Assembly: GCA_947631505.1 (NCBI GenBank)
Contig: CANRLR010000006.1
Location: 62,001-126,000 of the forward strand
Reading direction: 5' to 3'
From: an uncultured Lachnospiraceae bacterium
GTDB taxonomy: Bacteria > Bacillota > Clostridia > Lachnospirales > Lachnospiraceae
Length of the DNA: 64,000 nt
The position numbers and the translations under genes were made by a program. Positions 33,459 to 44,300 of this stretch are shown here, in pieces. The notes under the pieces were generated by a model that worked only from the letters and a program-made list of their open reading frames with translations, was not told where the DNA came from and made no database searches. Positions within the stretch are counted from its first letter, which is position 1; each line of letters begins with the position of its first letter.

Positions 33459-34862
33459 TTATTCTTCGTTCTCTATTTTCTCTAGATTCGTACCATCAAA
33501 ATCCATTGTATACAGGTCCATTTCTTCATTATCCACTTCATCCGCTGTACAATCATCTATATCGTAGTTAAATTCCTTTTCACCTTCCGCATAGTCCCCC
33601 ATAAGGGATTTGTAAAAATCAGCTTCAAACCATTTTTTATCATACTTTTTTAGATACAAATCATTTTCGGTACAATTTACACTAAAAAACTTTTTGTTAC
33701 TTATCACTTTATCTTTCTGTAAATCTTTCTTATCTACTCTGTGTAATTTGTATTTCGTATCAAGATAGAAAATATACTTACTGTTGTGTACAAAGGAATC
33801 CCCCGACAAATATTGCAGCGGTTTGTTTACTATTTTTCCACCATTAATTGGTATAATATAGTCTTCACAATATAGATAACTTTCATCCATCTGAACATCA
33901 ATGGATACGTTCCTCTCTTTTTTGCAATGAAAGGATAGAATCAACTCTTTTTTACAATTTTCCAAATCGAAACAGTATAATTTCATCTCCTGTCCCTTTT
34001 GTACTCCATAGTAAATTTTGTGATTCATAAAAAATAAATTTCCGGTGCTATCTTGATCTTTTCTGATTTTATCATAGTTACATACTGTTTGCCTTTCAAA
34101 ATTCTCCGCTATGTTCCATGTAATTAATGACCGTTTAAAATTTTTATCATTTCCCACAAAATATATTTTGTCGCCATAAAATATATAAGAATCATAATAA
34201 TTAAAATTTCCTCTAGACCAAAGTGGATAAGATTTCTCAAAATCAGTTACATTATGTACCATACTTACCTCGCCTGTGTTCAAATTTAATGTTCCAATCC
34301 TCTCTCGTATATGTTGACCATCAACCCCAGGCAATACTAGATAAAATCTGTTATTATAAATACATATATCGATATCATCACTGCTATAATATGGGAACCT
34401 AAACGTAACTAGCTTCTCCCCCCTGTCTTTATATAAGATATACTCGTAGCCATCATCTGCCCATTCGTAACAAACATAATAGAAATGGTTTTTATACACC
34501 TGATTCCAAATCACATCTCCGAACCAGCAAGAACTAGGAATTGTACCAACATCATCCGCATCTATACTGCTTCTATCCAGTTTTAAGGTACACTTTTCTC
34601 CTCTTTCATCAATTATGGTAGGCGGCTTACTTTTTGCTCCTTTGGCAGTATCTTCAGAATCTGTCTTTCCACCATCCTGTTTGGTTATGTCCTCTTCCCC
34701 AAATATGTTTTCACTTGTTGCATTCTCGCTTACCGCACTCCCACTGATACTGCTGGGAGCAGGGGATTTTTCTAGTTCACTTTTGATGCCACAGGCAGTT
34801 AAGCAGACGATTGAAACAAGAAAAGTCAAATTTAATGTTACTACAACTTTAAATAACCTCAT
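33459..34862 (-). CDS. Secreted lipoprotein, beta-propeller-like (array member 4; candidate immunity protein)
   Basis: The 467-aa protein has a lipoprotein signal with lipobox LTAC (lipid Cys about residue 24) and a Ser/Asp/Lys-rich linker to about residue 85. The propeller-like body has units such as NRFYLVLPGVDGQ, DKIYFVGNDKNFKR, HKIYYGVQKGQEM, SYLYCEDYIIPINGGK and KYIFYLDTKYKLHRVD. The C-terminus LYTMDFDGTNLEKI is typical of DUF5050-type proteins. GGAG precedes the ATG. It follows the RHS toxin gene by 41 bp on the same strand, the usual immunity-gene slot, and its outer-surface location would suit protection against a membrane-attacking enzyme. That role is inference. Confidence 0.75.
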   Translation of the reverse strand: MRLFKVVVTLNLTFLVSIVCLTACGIKSELEKSPAPSSISGSAVSENATSENIFGEEDITKQDGGKTDSEDTAKGAKSKPPTIIDERGEKCTLKLDRSSIDADDVGTIPSSCWFGDVIWNQVYKNHFYYVCYEWADDGYEYILYKDRGEKLVTFRFPYYSSDDIDICIYNNRFYLVLPGVDGQHIRERIGTLNLNTGEVSMVHNVTDFEKSYPLWSRGNFNYYDSYIFYGDKIYFVGNDKNFKRSLITWNIAENFERQTVCNYDKIRKDQDSTGNLFFMNHKIYYGVQKGQEMKLYCFDLENCKKELILSFHCKKERNVSIDVQMDESYLYCEDYIIPINGGKIVNKPLQYLSGDSFVHNSKYIFYLDTKYKLHRVDKKDLQKDKVISNKKFFSVNCTENDLYLKKYDKKWFEADFYKSLMGDYAEGEKEFNYDIDDCTADEVDNEEMDLYTMDFDGTNLEKIENEE

Positions 34863-34903
34863 AATATTTCTCCTACTTTTAATTTCATAATAAAAAATTA
34901 CGA

Positions 34904-37900
34904 TTATTTTCTCTTTTTAAGTCTAAGCTTTGGATTTAACTTTCGCGTCCGAAGGAAATAAGTAGTATCACTTAATGCATCTGTATACCTTTTATTTTTA
35001 TATTTAGATGATAATAAGACTTTACTCTCCCAATGACCAATATCCATCCCTTTTGCCTCTATAAATTCTCTATATGGATTATCCTTATAATTATCATGTT
35101 CCTGTTTTTTGTTTAGTTTTCTTTTATCTTTTGTTCCTTTATTTACCACAATTATCCCCCAATCTGCCACCCAATCATGGTGATATGCTTGAATTTTATT
35201 ACTTCGTTTTTTAAACGTCTTTTTGTTATCTTTAAAATCCGCCAAATCAGAAACATAACTATGAGCATAAAAATCCTGTATAGAATGCAGTGTCACTCCT
35301 AACATCAACATCTTCTTATCTTTATTAACAGAAATTTTTTTATACATTTCGCACGCATATTTAACTAGTTTTCTCGTCTTTTTTGCACTCTTTCCATGTA
35401 ATGCATCACTATCTTTCTTTATCTTATATTTTCCCAGTTTACTTTTTTTACCATGGCACACTTGATAAATGCTCGAAGAAACCGGTATTTTTAACTTAAG
35501 AACCTCTTTTAAAACCGTATTTCTCTTTTCCTTTGATTCACGGTAATCCGGTAATACCGAACCATAGAGTAAAACCTTATTATGATATGCTTTTATTCCC
35601 ATAAACAACGATTGATTGAATTCAAACGTTGCGGCAACATTTACCATACTTATCTTATTCATCGCCTCATTCGTCAGTGACATATGAACATAACTGTTAA
35701 GATTTGTACTTTCCTTATCATATTTAGTAAGGTCCCTTCCCCAGTGTCCGCTCGGATCGGTCATATTCACCGAATCATTATTACAATAAGTATACAGATT
35801 CAGACTAAGCGGGTCATCCTCTTCTCCCGTATAGCTGTCCGCGGTCAGGAATCTTCCCACTCCGGCGTCATAGTATCTTGCCCGCAGATAGAGCATATCC
35901 GTCTCCTTATCATAGTATTCCCCGCTATAACGGTATGGGTTGTCATCTTTCTTTTGCGGTTTCACTTCACTTCCGAACGCATCATATGTATACAGTTTCG
36001 TGACAGTTCCTTTTTCATTCAGCAGCTGTACCACATCCCCATGCGGATTGTATGCAAAGGTTACCGGTTCCGTTCCTTTTCCCGTGTCGGAATAAATCAG
36101 GTTATTTCCCCGGATATACCGTTTCTGTACCTTCCCATCCTTGTCTAATTCCATGACAATCTGGTCTCCGTCCCAAATAAAATAAGTAGCTTCTTTCTTA
36201 TTTTTCTTAACGGTCCGCAGCCCATCCGCATCATACTCATAGGTCATCTTATTCTTTCCGGCAAAGGAAGAAACCAGCTCATTTCTGGCATTATACTTGT
36301 TTACCACGTTTTCGTGCAGCTGGTTGTCACCAAGGCTGATATCCAGTGAGAAGGTCGTTCTATCCTCCCGCAAATCCAGTCTTTTTACCGTTGCCAGCTG
36401 GCTGCCGTTTTTATCATTTTTATAAAGCGTTACCGTATCTTTCTTTGTCTTGGTATTGACACGGTCTGTCCGGTACAGTTCATCGTTTTTGTTGTATTTG
36501 TAACCGGTTTTTGTGTTTTCGTACACTGCCTCTTTCCGATTGTTATGGGAATCATATGTGTAGGAAACATTTTTTATGGCTTTGTCTGTATGAGTTTCTT
36601 CCGTCAGCCTGCCGATCCGGTCATACATATAAGCATCGGTGTTTTTCTTTTGATTCTTTTCCTCATTCAAAACCTCGGAGGTCTCTTTTATTTTCTGCGA
36701 ATTGAAATTATAACTGCTCCGATAAGATGAAATCACAGAACCGTTTTCTGTTAATTGATTGGATAGACCGGTATTATCGCCTGCACAATTATATCCATAG
36801 GTTGTGGTAAGGGAAATTCCGGCTGCTGTCGACGACGCCAGTGCACCGTCTTCATTATAAGTATATTCTGCCGCCTCCTGATTATCTGCCTTTACCCTGT
36901 AGAGCCGGTCTGCTCCATCATATTCATAATTCATCGAGAGCTGTTCTGTACCATTCACTGACACATCAAAAGAAAGACAGTTATCCCCGCTGTCGTAAGT
37001 ATATTCTTTCTTCACCTTGGTATCTCCGGCCAATGAGGTCTCCTCTATCATAATATCCGATACGTTATCGTATGTAAATTCTTTCTCATCCTGCTTCGAA
37101 ATATTTCCAAAATCATCATATTCAAAGGTATGTGCTGTTTTCTTTCCCGTCTTCTTTGATATGGCTGTTTCCTTTACCGGACGGTTTTGATAATCATAAC
37201 GGTAGTTTATTATGTCGCCGTTCTTTTCTGTCTTTTTTACCATATTGCCATAGATGTCGTAGGCGTAGGTCTCCGTTCTGCCTTCCGGATCTGTCATAGA
37301 GATCAGCTGGTTTTTCTTATCATAAGCATATTTTGTCTCACTGACATGATCCTTTTTATTTTCTCCCGTTATCGTTATCTCATAGGTAACTCCCATATAA
37401 GTAAAAATATCAGACTGCTTGTCAGAAGATGGTTCTGTCACTTCTGTTACACGAAAAGTAAGCGGTGCTGTCATTCCCACAAACTGCCTTACCTTATTCC
37501 CCTCTTTATCATAAATATACTGGACATACTGGTTTTCTTTCTCCGTCACTGTGTTTGTCACCATAACAAGCTCGTTTTTGTCATTATACGTATACTCTGT
37601 TCTTGCGTTCTTATTTTCATCCAGCTGGACCTCTTCTGATATCAGATTATCGCTCGTGTCGTAACTGCCGGAGACACACTGGGTGTTTATTTTATCCCCT
37701 TCTTTTGTTATCGGATTCCACTGTTTTATCTGTCTCCCCTGAATATCATACTCATATCTGGTCGCATAACCTTCTTTGATTCCTCTTGGTGTGTAACTTT
37801 CCACCAGCTGTCCTTTGGTGTCATAAGTAGATTTCGTTGTCTGGCTGACCCATTCACCATTTGCGGAATTTCTGCTTTTTGTCGTCGTTTCCACCAGATT

Positions 37901-40900
37901 TCCCATGGTATCATAGGTGTACGAGACAATAGTTTCCTTGGTATTCAAATCCCTGCCATGGATTGTTTTCGTCTCACGGCAGCTATCTTTTGTTGCTTTT
38001 CCAAACTCATCATACTCATGATTGATTTTTGAAATCTTTTTATCCGCTCCACAAAGAATGGTTGTTTGTTCGGACTGCACGGTTCCATCTGTTCCGGTTA
38101 CTGTCGTTGTTTTTGTCTCTCTTATCTTTTTATCATCATTTCTCGTGTAATAATCCGCTGCATAGGCTTTTTTCACATAACCGGTCGGTTTCAGTTCCTT
38201 GATATCACTTTGAACGGTCACTGCCCCATTCTCATCGATTGTCTCTTCCTGCTTTTGAACCTGCCAGGAGGCACAATGGTCACAATCGATACTGCCGCCG
38301 CTAAATTCCGCGGTTTCCACTTCCACACCATAATCATCATACACATGACGGGAACCGGAAAGAATTTCATTTCCACGGCCCCCAATTTCATACTGAATGG
38401 ATACTTTGCCATCCTGATTCACCGTATATGCCTTTTCTTCTGGCTCAAAAACATAAGTCCGCTCCTCCACCAGCAGAGCCGTCGATTCACTCTGCCCGAT
38501 TTCATCCTCTGCCTCTTCCGCAGATTCCTCTTCGGTATATGCTTTTTCCAAATCGTCTACCTCACCGTCTTCCAGCTCCTCATCCATACTGTCTTCCCCC
38601 ATATCTTCTTCGTCCAAAATAAGGGTGTCATCTTCGCTGTCCGGTTCCCCATTCACTTCCCGATAGACATAATCATACTCGGTCCATGTACCGTTTGTTT
38701 CATCCTTTCGAATAATCGTATTCCCATAGGAATCCCTGATTTCAATAAGGCATCTGCCATACTCGTCTATCTCAGCAGACTTTAAACCATCCTCCGATGT
38801 ATAGGACTTGTCGGTTGTTTCCGATTCTGTACCGGCATTTTCTGTCACACTTTCTTCTTCGTTTTTCTCTTCATTATAAATTGTCTTTGTGACATTTCCT
38901 TTTTCATCGGTATAAGAAAGCTCATTCCCAAAGCTGTCATAAGTGATTTCTTCATTGGTATACGTTCGATTGCAGGAACTATCCTTCGCCGACTTGATTT
39001 CCACCACTTCTTTTATCATCTGACCGAGGGCATTGTAAGAAAAGTTGTTTTTTATAAAGGATTCCGGATCCGATATCAGGTCAGGAAATCTTTTTCCCAT
39101 CAGCTGATTTCCATTTCCATCATAGGTGTACTCTTCCCTTGTCATATCCGTATAACTGCTTCCCTGCTGGTTCACGGAGGTCACCGTGCTGCTTATATCA
39201 ATGCCATTGTCCGCCAGTTGGTTCGTCTGTTTCGATTTTGCACCAGATGACATATACCCCTCATATCCACTTACCGCAGCAAGTATCGCGGGACTATCTC
39301 CGGCAGGATAACCGGAAGATATATGAAAATAATTCACATGGGTCGTAAATTTCTCCTGCTGATTCTTATTCTTTTCCAAAAAGGCATTATTTAACTTTGA
39401 TTCTATGATATTCCGGTAAGAATCATATTGGTAACCTTCCTTGGATATACTGGCTTTTCCATTTCGGTTCCTGCCATATGTTTTTGTTGTATGATAAAGG
39501 ACAAGAGAGCCCTCTCCATTCTTATCATAGGTCAGAATGTTCTCACTTTTGCTATTGCCATCCGACACGGAGTTTTCCAACATTCCGTTTTTATTATAGA
39601 TATAGACCTCCGTACTCTTCTTTGGCCTGTTCTTTAACTGTAACGCAGCAGAGTCCAGCATGGACTTTTTGTACACATAATCGGATACCTTTTTATTATC
39701 CTTATGTTTTTGGGGGTTGTATCTTGTTTCTAACGTTACCGTATGAACCAGATCGGAACTGCCATATACCCGGAATTCCTCATTATCCACTTCGGATACA
39801 TCAATATGTCTGTCTGCCGCTTCCGCCCTTTTTTCGTCTTCCTCTTTTTCTTTAAAATCAGCATAGGAAACAAGACCGCTTTTCTGCTTCTGAAAGTAAT
39901 CATACTTAGTTCCGTTTGCTTTTTTCTTTGTTTTCGTATCCTGCTCATATTCGCGCGTGACGTACCACCGGATAGTCGCCACATCTCTTGTCATGCTGCC
40001 TTCTTTGCTCCCCCGTACAACACCGCCCCGGTATTCATAACAGCTCCTGCTTCGCCCTTCTGTGACAGACTTTAACAGGAACGTCCGGTTTGTAACCGCC
40101 CGCTGGGAAGCAATTCCGGCACCTGTACTGCTTGTTAAACTGTCGGCGATTCGATATTTGTAAATTTCCTTACTGCCATCTACTGTTACACCGGCCAGCT
40201 TTGCACCATGAACGGTGGAACCGCCTTTTGGTTTATACGATACTGCCTTAGTATCATATTGAACGGTTCTGGAAGATACACCACCGGAAACTTTCGTACC
40301 GTTTACCGTAACAGAAGAAAGCATCGGCACTCCATTGGCATCTGCTTCATAGTTAAATACAATCTCTCTTCCCACAGAGTCTGTAATTTTATTAAACCGC
40401 AGCCCATCACTTCGATAGGTGAACCGGATTGTATTTCCATGAGCATCTTTTTTTAACACAATCACCCCGTTCCGGTTAAAGTATGTCCGGTTTCCCAGCT
40501 TATCTCTCAGCAGATATGCCACCGCAATACCGTCTACTGTTTTCACATAGTTTTCCAGCTTTACATCTTTATATTGATATCCTTCCAGTCCTGTAATGAT
40601 GTACTGGCTTTTCGTAGTATCCTCTGATGCAGCAATTTTCCTTGTTCCGCTGCTGCCAAAATGCAGATACGTCGGCCGTTGTCCCTTGCTATTTCCTTTT
40701 ATGCTCTCCGTTTCTATCCATGGAAAATCATAGCTCCACCCCGCTGCAATATAATAAGGTGACACAGAAATCTTATCCGCTATGATTGTTGTTTCTGTAT
40801 TCCGTGATGTTTCATTGCTTCTTGCAACGGATTTCTTTTTATATTTCCGAAAGGTTCCCTTCAGTGCTGATTTGTAGGACTTAAAAATATCCTTGTCCAC

Positions 40901-41299
40901 AATGACAGATTTTGTTTCTTTCTTATCATTCCGAAAGCTCACCCAATACGTGTTAATATCCAGTACCTCTTTTTCAGCCGCCTTTACCAGTCCGATTCCG
41001 GCATTACTGCTGTCGTAATAACGGGATAATTCAAAATCCAGACCGGCATTTCCCTGCAGGGATAAATCATTCCGTGTAATCACCAGTCTTCCCAGTCTTG
41101 TGTCTACTCCATCCTCCCCCAGCTCTTCTAACGGAGAGCCATATAAAAACGGCATTGTAATACCTTGATAAACATTCGCGTAGCTTTCTGTCAACTCGGA
41201 ATCATACTCCACATTTACTGCCTTGACCGAAATAAAATTTAACGAACACAGGGCAATGGTTCCCAAGATAGCAATTCCACATTTTTTCAATAGATTCAT
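34904..41299 (-). CDS. Secreted RHS/YD-repeat polymorphic toxin with phospholipase-C-like C-terminus
   Basis: The 2131-aa protein has a Sec signal peptide (residues 1-28) and about 1,500 residues of YD repeats (e.g. YDKKNQLISMTDPEGRTETY). An unusually acidic linker (38490-38650, EDMGEDSMDEELEDGEVDD) interrupts them. The RHS core end YLRARYYDAGVGRFLTADSY leads to DPSGHW (about 1848-1853). The 280-residue tail resembles zinc-dependent phospholipase C: His1872 in YVHMS, Asp1918 in LYGSVLPDYRE (compare GSTYPDYD in alpha-toxin), His2005/Asp2009/His2013 in LHSIQDFYAHS and His2040-2041 in AYHHDW. The shell would carry and release the tail. It follows the DNRLRE/Kelch gene by 17 bp. The enzyme call is by motif only. 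Confidence 0.85.
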   Translation of the reverse strand: MNLLKKCGIAILGTIALCSLNFISVKAVNVEYDSELTESYANVYQGITMPFLYGSPLEELGEDGVDTRLGRLVITRNDLSLQGNAGLDFELSRYYDSSNAGIGLVKAAEKEVLDINTYWVSFRNDKKETKSVIVDKDIFKSYKSALKGTFRKYKKKSVARSNETSRNTETTIIADKISVSPYYIAAGWSYDFPWIETESIKGNSKGQRPTYLHFGSSGTRKIAASEDTTKSQYIITGLEGYQYKDVKLENYVKTVDGIAVAYLLRDKLGNRTYFNRNGVIVLKKDAHGNTIRFTYRSDGLRFNKITDSVGREIVFNYEADANGVPMLSSVTVNGTKVSGGVSSRTVQYDTKAVSYKPKGGSTVHGAKLAGVTVDGSKEIYKYRIADSLTSSTGAGIASQRAVTNRTFLLKSVTEGRSRSCYEYRGGVVRGSKEGSMTRDVATIRWYVTREYEQDTKTKKKANGTKYDYFQKQKSGLVSYADFKEKEEDEKRAEAADRHIDVSEVDNEEFRVYGSSDLVHTVTLETRYNPQKHKDNKKVSDYVYKKSMLDSAALQLKNRPKKSTEVYIYNKNGMLENSVSDGNSKSENILTYDKNGEGSLVLYHTTKTYGRNRNGKASISKEGYQYDSYRNIIESKLNNAFLEKNKNQQEKFTTHVNYFHISSGYPAGDSPAILAAVSGYEGYMSSGAKSKQTNQLADNGIDISSTVTSVNQQGSSYTDMTREEYTYDGNGNQLMGKRFPDLISDPESFIKNNFSYNALGQMIKEVVEIKSAKDSSCNRTYTNEEITYDSFGNELSYTDEKGNVTKTIYNEEKNEEESVTENAGTESETTDKSYTSEDGLKSAEIDEYGRCLIEIRDSYGNTIIRKDETNGTWTEYDYVYREVNGEPDSEDDTLILDEEDMGEDSMDEELEDGEVDDLEKAYTEEESAEEAEDEIGQSESTALLVEERTYVFEPEEKAYTVNQDGKVSIQYEIGGRGNEILSGSRHVYDDYGVEVETAEFSGGSIDCDHCASWQVQKQEETIDENGAVTVQSDIKELKPTGYVKKAYAADYYTRNDDKKIRETKTTTVTGTDGTVQSEQTTILCGADKKISKINHEYDEFGKATKDSCRETKTIHGRDLNTKETIVSYTYDTMGNLVETTTKSRNSANGEWVSQTTKSTYDTKGQLVESYTPRGIKEGYATRYEYDIQGRQIKQWNPITKEGDKINTQCVSGSYDTSDNLISEEVQLDENKNARTEYTYNDKNELVMVTNTVTEKENQYVQYIYDKEGNKVRQFVGMTAPLTFRVTEVTEPSSDKQSDIFTYMGVTYEITITGENKKDHVSETKYAYDKKNQLISMTDPEGRTETYAYDIYGNMVKKTEKNGDIINYRYDYQNRPVKETAISKKTGKKTAHTFEYDDFGNISKQDEKEFTYDNVSDIMIEETSLAGDTKVKKEYTYDSGDNCLSFDVSVNGTEQLSMNYEYDGADRLYRVKADNQEAAEYTYNEDGALASSTAAGISLTTTYGYNCAGDNTGLSNQLTENGSVISSYRSSYNFNSQKIKETSEVLNEEKNQKKNTDAYMYDRIGRLTEETHTDKAIKNVSYTYDSHNNRKEAVYENTKTGYKYNKNDELYRTDRVNTKTKKDTVTLYKNDKNGSQLATVKRLDLREDRTTFSLDISLGDNQLHENVVNKYNARNELVSSFAGKNKMTYEYDADGLRTVKKNKKEATYFIWDGDQIVMELDKDGKVQKRYIRGNNLIYSDTGKGTEPVTFAYNPHGDVVQLLNEKGTVTKLYTYDAFGSEVKPQKKDDNPYRYSGEYYDKETDMLYLRARYYDAGVGRFLTADSYTGEEDDPLSLNLYTYCNNDSVNMTDPSGHWGRDLTKYDKESTNLNSYVHMSLTNEAMNKISMVNVAATFEFNQSLFMGIKAYHNKVLLYGSVLPDYRESKEKRNTVLKEVLKLKIPVSSSIYQVCHGKKSKLGKYKIKKDSDALHGKSAKKTRKLVKYACEMYKKISVNKDKKMLMLGVTLHSIQDFYAHSYVSDLADFKDNKKTFKKRSNKIQAYHHDWVADWGIIVVNKGTKDKRKLNKKQEHDNYKDNPYREFIEAKGMDIGHWESKVLLSSKYKNKRYTDALSDTTYFLRTRKLNPKLRLKKRK

Positions 41300-41316
41300 T
41301 TTGTTCCTCCCCCATT

Positions 41317-44300
41317 TTATTCCTTCGTCTGAACCTGCATACTCACTGTTGTTACCCCTGATTGCAGAGCTTCCACCGTTACCGACTCATATGCCTCCAG
41401 CGTATCTCCTGCTTCCAGTGTCCCATCGACACGAAGCACCATAACTCCCTTTTCCTTATTACAGTACAAGAGTTTTATACCATCCATTCCCGCTTTCAAT
41501 TCTTCCTCTGTGGCATAGGAACAGATGTCAGAAAAGGAAAGTACATCACTGTCAATCCGAAGCGATACAATATAATCCTTCTTTTTTTTGAGCCCCCCGC
41601 CATTCAACTGCAGTTCATAAAATTGCCCTTTCTCTGCTGCCAGCTTTTTCTGTATTGTTTCCACATTTGTTTCGTATTTCTCCACTGCATCGAGTGTTCC
41701 GAATCCATTCATAGAGCCTCCGATACTATACAACGTATGGTCACAAGAGCACAGCAGAGAATTTTCTTTCTGCAAATTCAGAACCGGAAGTTCACCCCAT
41801 TCATCCGCATAAACGTCGTAATATATTACCTTATTTGTCTCCTGAACAGAACTCAGATAAATTCTTCCATCGATTACGGCGCCGGACTGATAATAGTCAA
41901 CGCCGGTTCTCTCTTCCCCGGCACTTATCTCTTCATAACCGGATGTGTCCACGTCATACTCACAGACTGTCAGCCGATGATTCTTCTCACAGAGCAAAAG
42001 AATTCTGCCATCCAGTGCAAAAGCATTGATGATATCGGATTTATCGGTAAACACATTTTCTTTCACCTCATTTGTTTCTGTATCAAATTCCGTAACCGTA
42101 AGTGTTTCACCGGTCCCGGAAAAGAGATAGATGTTTTTGTTATATAAGACGGCCCTTGCTCCATAGGAGGAAGCCGGCAGATCTTTTACTTTGATCCACG
42201 TATCCGCAGACAGGTCATATTTATAAATGGATGAATAACCGGCTCCTGTCGAATCTGCCCGCCCGCCGAATACATAAATACTGTCTTCTGCAGCTGCAAC
42301 CGCACCGCCACAGATTGATTTTAAAGGGAACGCTCTTAATTCCGACCAGCTGTCTTTTTTCGTATCATATACTTCAAACGTGTTGACTGCTCCACGTTCA
42401 TTCTCCCCGCCAAGAACATAGATTTTCCCCTGTACTGTTACGGCAGAAAAATTCTTCCTGTACTCCCTCATCGGTGTTACGTAACTCCACTCGGATTCCC
42501 GGTCTGTATTGTATATTTTTCTTGAAGCCTCACCCTGTACCGCTTCACTTTCTCTTGGCGTCACGGTAAAGGCAAGCGTCTTTTCTCTTGTGTCATTTGT
42601 ATATTGATAGGTAAATTCTGTATCTGTCACAACCTTCTCTTCCCATAACCCGTTTTTGTCATAGATTTTTATCAGATACTGTTTTGCCTTTTCAACCGGA
42701 TTCCAGCGAATGATGTAACTATCATTTCCTTCTGTTCCCGTAAGGACAGGAATCTCAAACCGTTTCTTTAATGTTATCGTGTAATTTCCCATTTTGTTGT
42801 TTGTTTCTTTCACTCTTACATAAGTTCTTCCGTCATAACTTCTTACAAACATAAAGTTATTTCCATGCCCGGAATTTTCATCAAATGCCAGCCTGTTCTT
42901 TTCTTTATCATATAGGGTGCCCTGCGTGTCTGCCATCTGTGCCGGATTGTCCGAATCACTGGTGTAAAGCTCATAGGCAATTCCCTTTTCCGGTTCAAAA
43001 TAATAATAGTTTTCCTGCCCCGCTTTTGTAACATCTCTTCTGATTGGTATATTTTCTTTTAATTCGACTGCCCCATCAAAGCCTGTCACGTCATAGCGGA
43101 TAGTAAAATACGGGTACTTGCTTAGCTTTGTTTCGTAGGACCCATTGCTGCCATTTGCCACCAATGCCACACCGTTGTTGGCGGTCCTGATTCTGCCCTC
43201 ATTTTTTCCGTACCAGTCCTTGACCGCATTTGTAATATCCGCTTCATAGATTCCCTTTTTTTGCAGATGAAAGGAGGCTGTTTTATTGTTATCATAAGAA
43301 GGTCTTTTTTTATAAGTCGTCTTCTTGGGAGTCCATGTTGTATTTACTTTGTGAATATCCACATCATATGTATGGGCTGACCCCATATCCATTGTTGTTT
43401 TATTCTCTATTTTAAGGTCAGCACTTAAAATGGAAACATGTTCAGAAAAAAGCTCATCTATCGTTTTCATTTTTACATAACCATAACAGGTATCTGCCTT
43501 TAATATCATGTCGGATTGATACGTATAGTTTGCCTTTGGTGTTCCTCTGTATGCAGTGCCTATGCTGACATCCCGTTCATGCTCATCCGTTTTAATGGCT
43601 GCACGAAGCTGTACCGGGAATTTTCTCTTACTGCTGTTCCACCACTTTTTATTCACCTTCAATGTCAGAATTTTCTTTTTCTTATTATACGTAACCTTAA
43701 CTTTTGATGTAGAAACTCCTTTTTTATCTGTTACGATGGTCGCCAGTCTGGTATACTTTGCTTTTCCCTTTTTATCTTTAAAATACACTCTTCCTTTTTT
43801 TACTTTGACCTTTAGTTTTCCGGAATTTAACTTGATCTGAATGCTTCTGTTTTTTGTTTTTTTATTTACCTGAAGAATTTCTGTGATTTTTTCCGGATAA
43901 ATCTGATAAATGGCAGTTGTATTTTTCCTGACATTTTTATATGTAATCTGGTTTTCGTTTAATAAATCGGTCTTACTTACTTTTTTGGGATTTTTTACAA
44001 TTGTAGATGTTTTCTTTTTCGCCTTTTTTGACATGGTTTTTAATCCGGCTAACGTCCATGATAACTGATTCTTATTTCTTTTTAATCGAATAAGAAAGGG
44101 GGATTTATAATTTTTTCCCGCCATGATAGACAGATTTGTAGATTTTGTTTTATAATAGGATTTTGAAGACGATTTTTTAAGCGTAGTGTCAATCTCGCTC
44201 CACTGTCCACCCTTTTTGTAATTTACCGGCATGGAATACACTGCCGCGGTAAAAGTACCATCCGACATAGAAAATGTCTTAGTGAATTTCGTTCGTTTCC

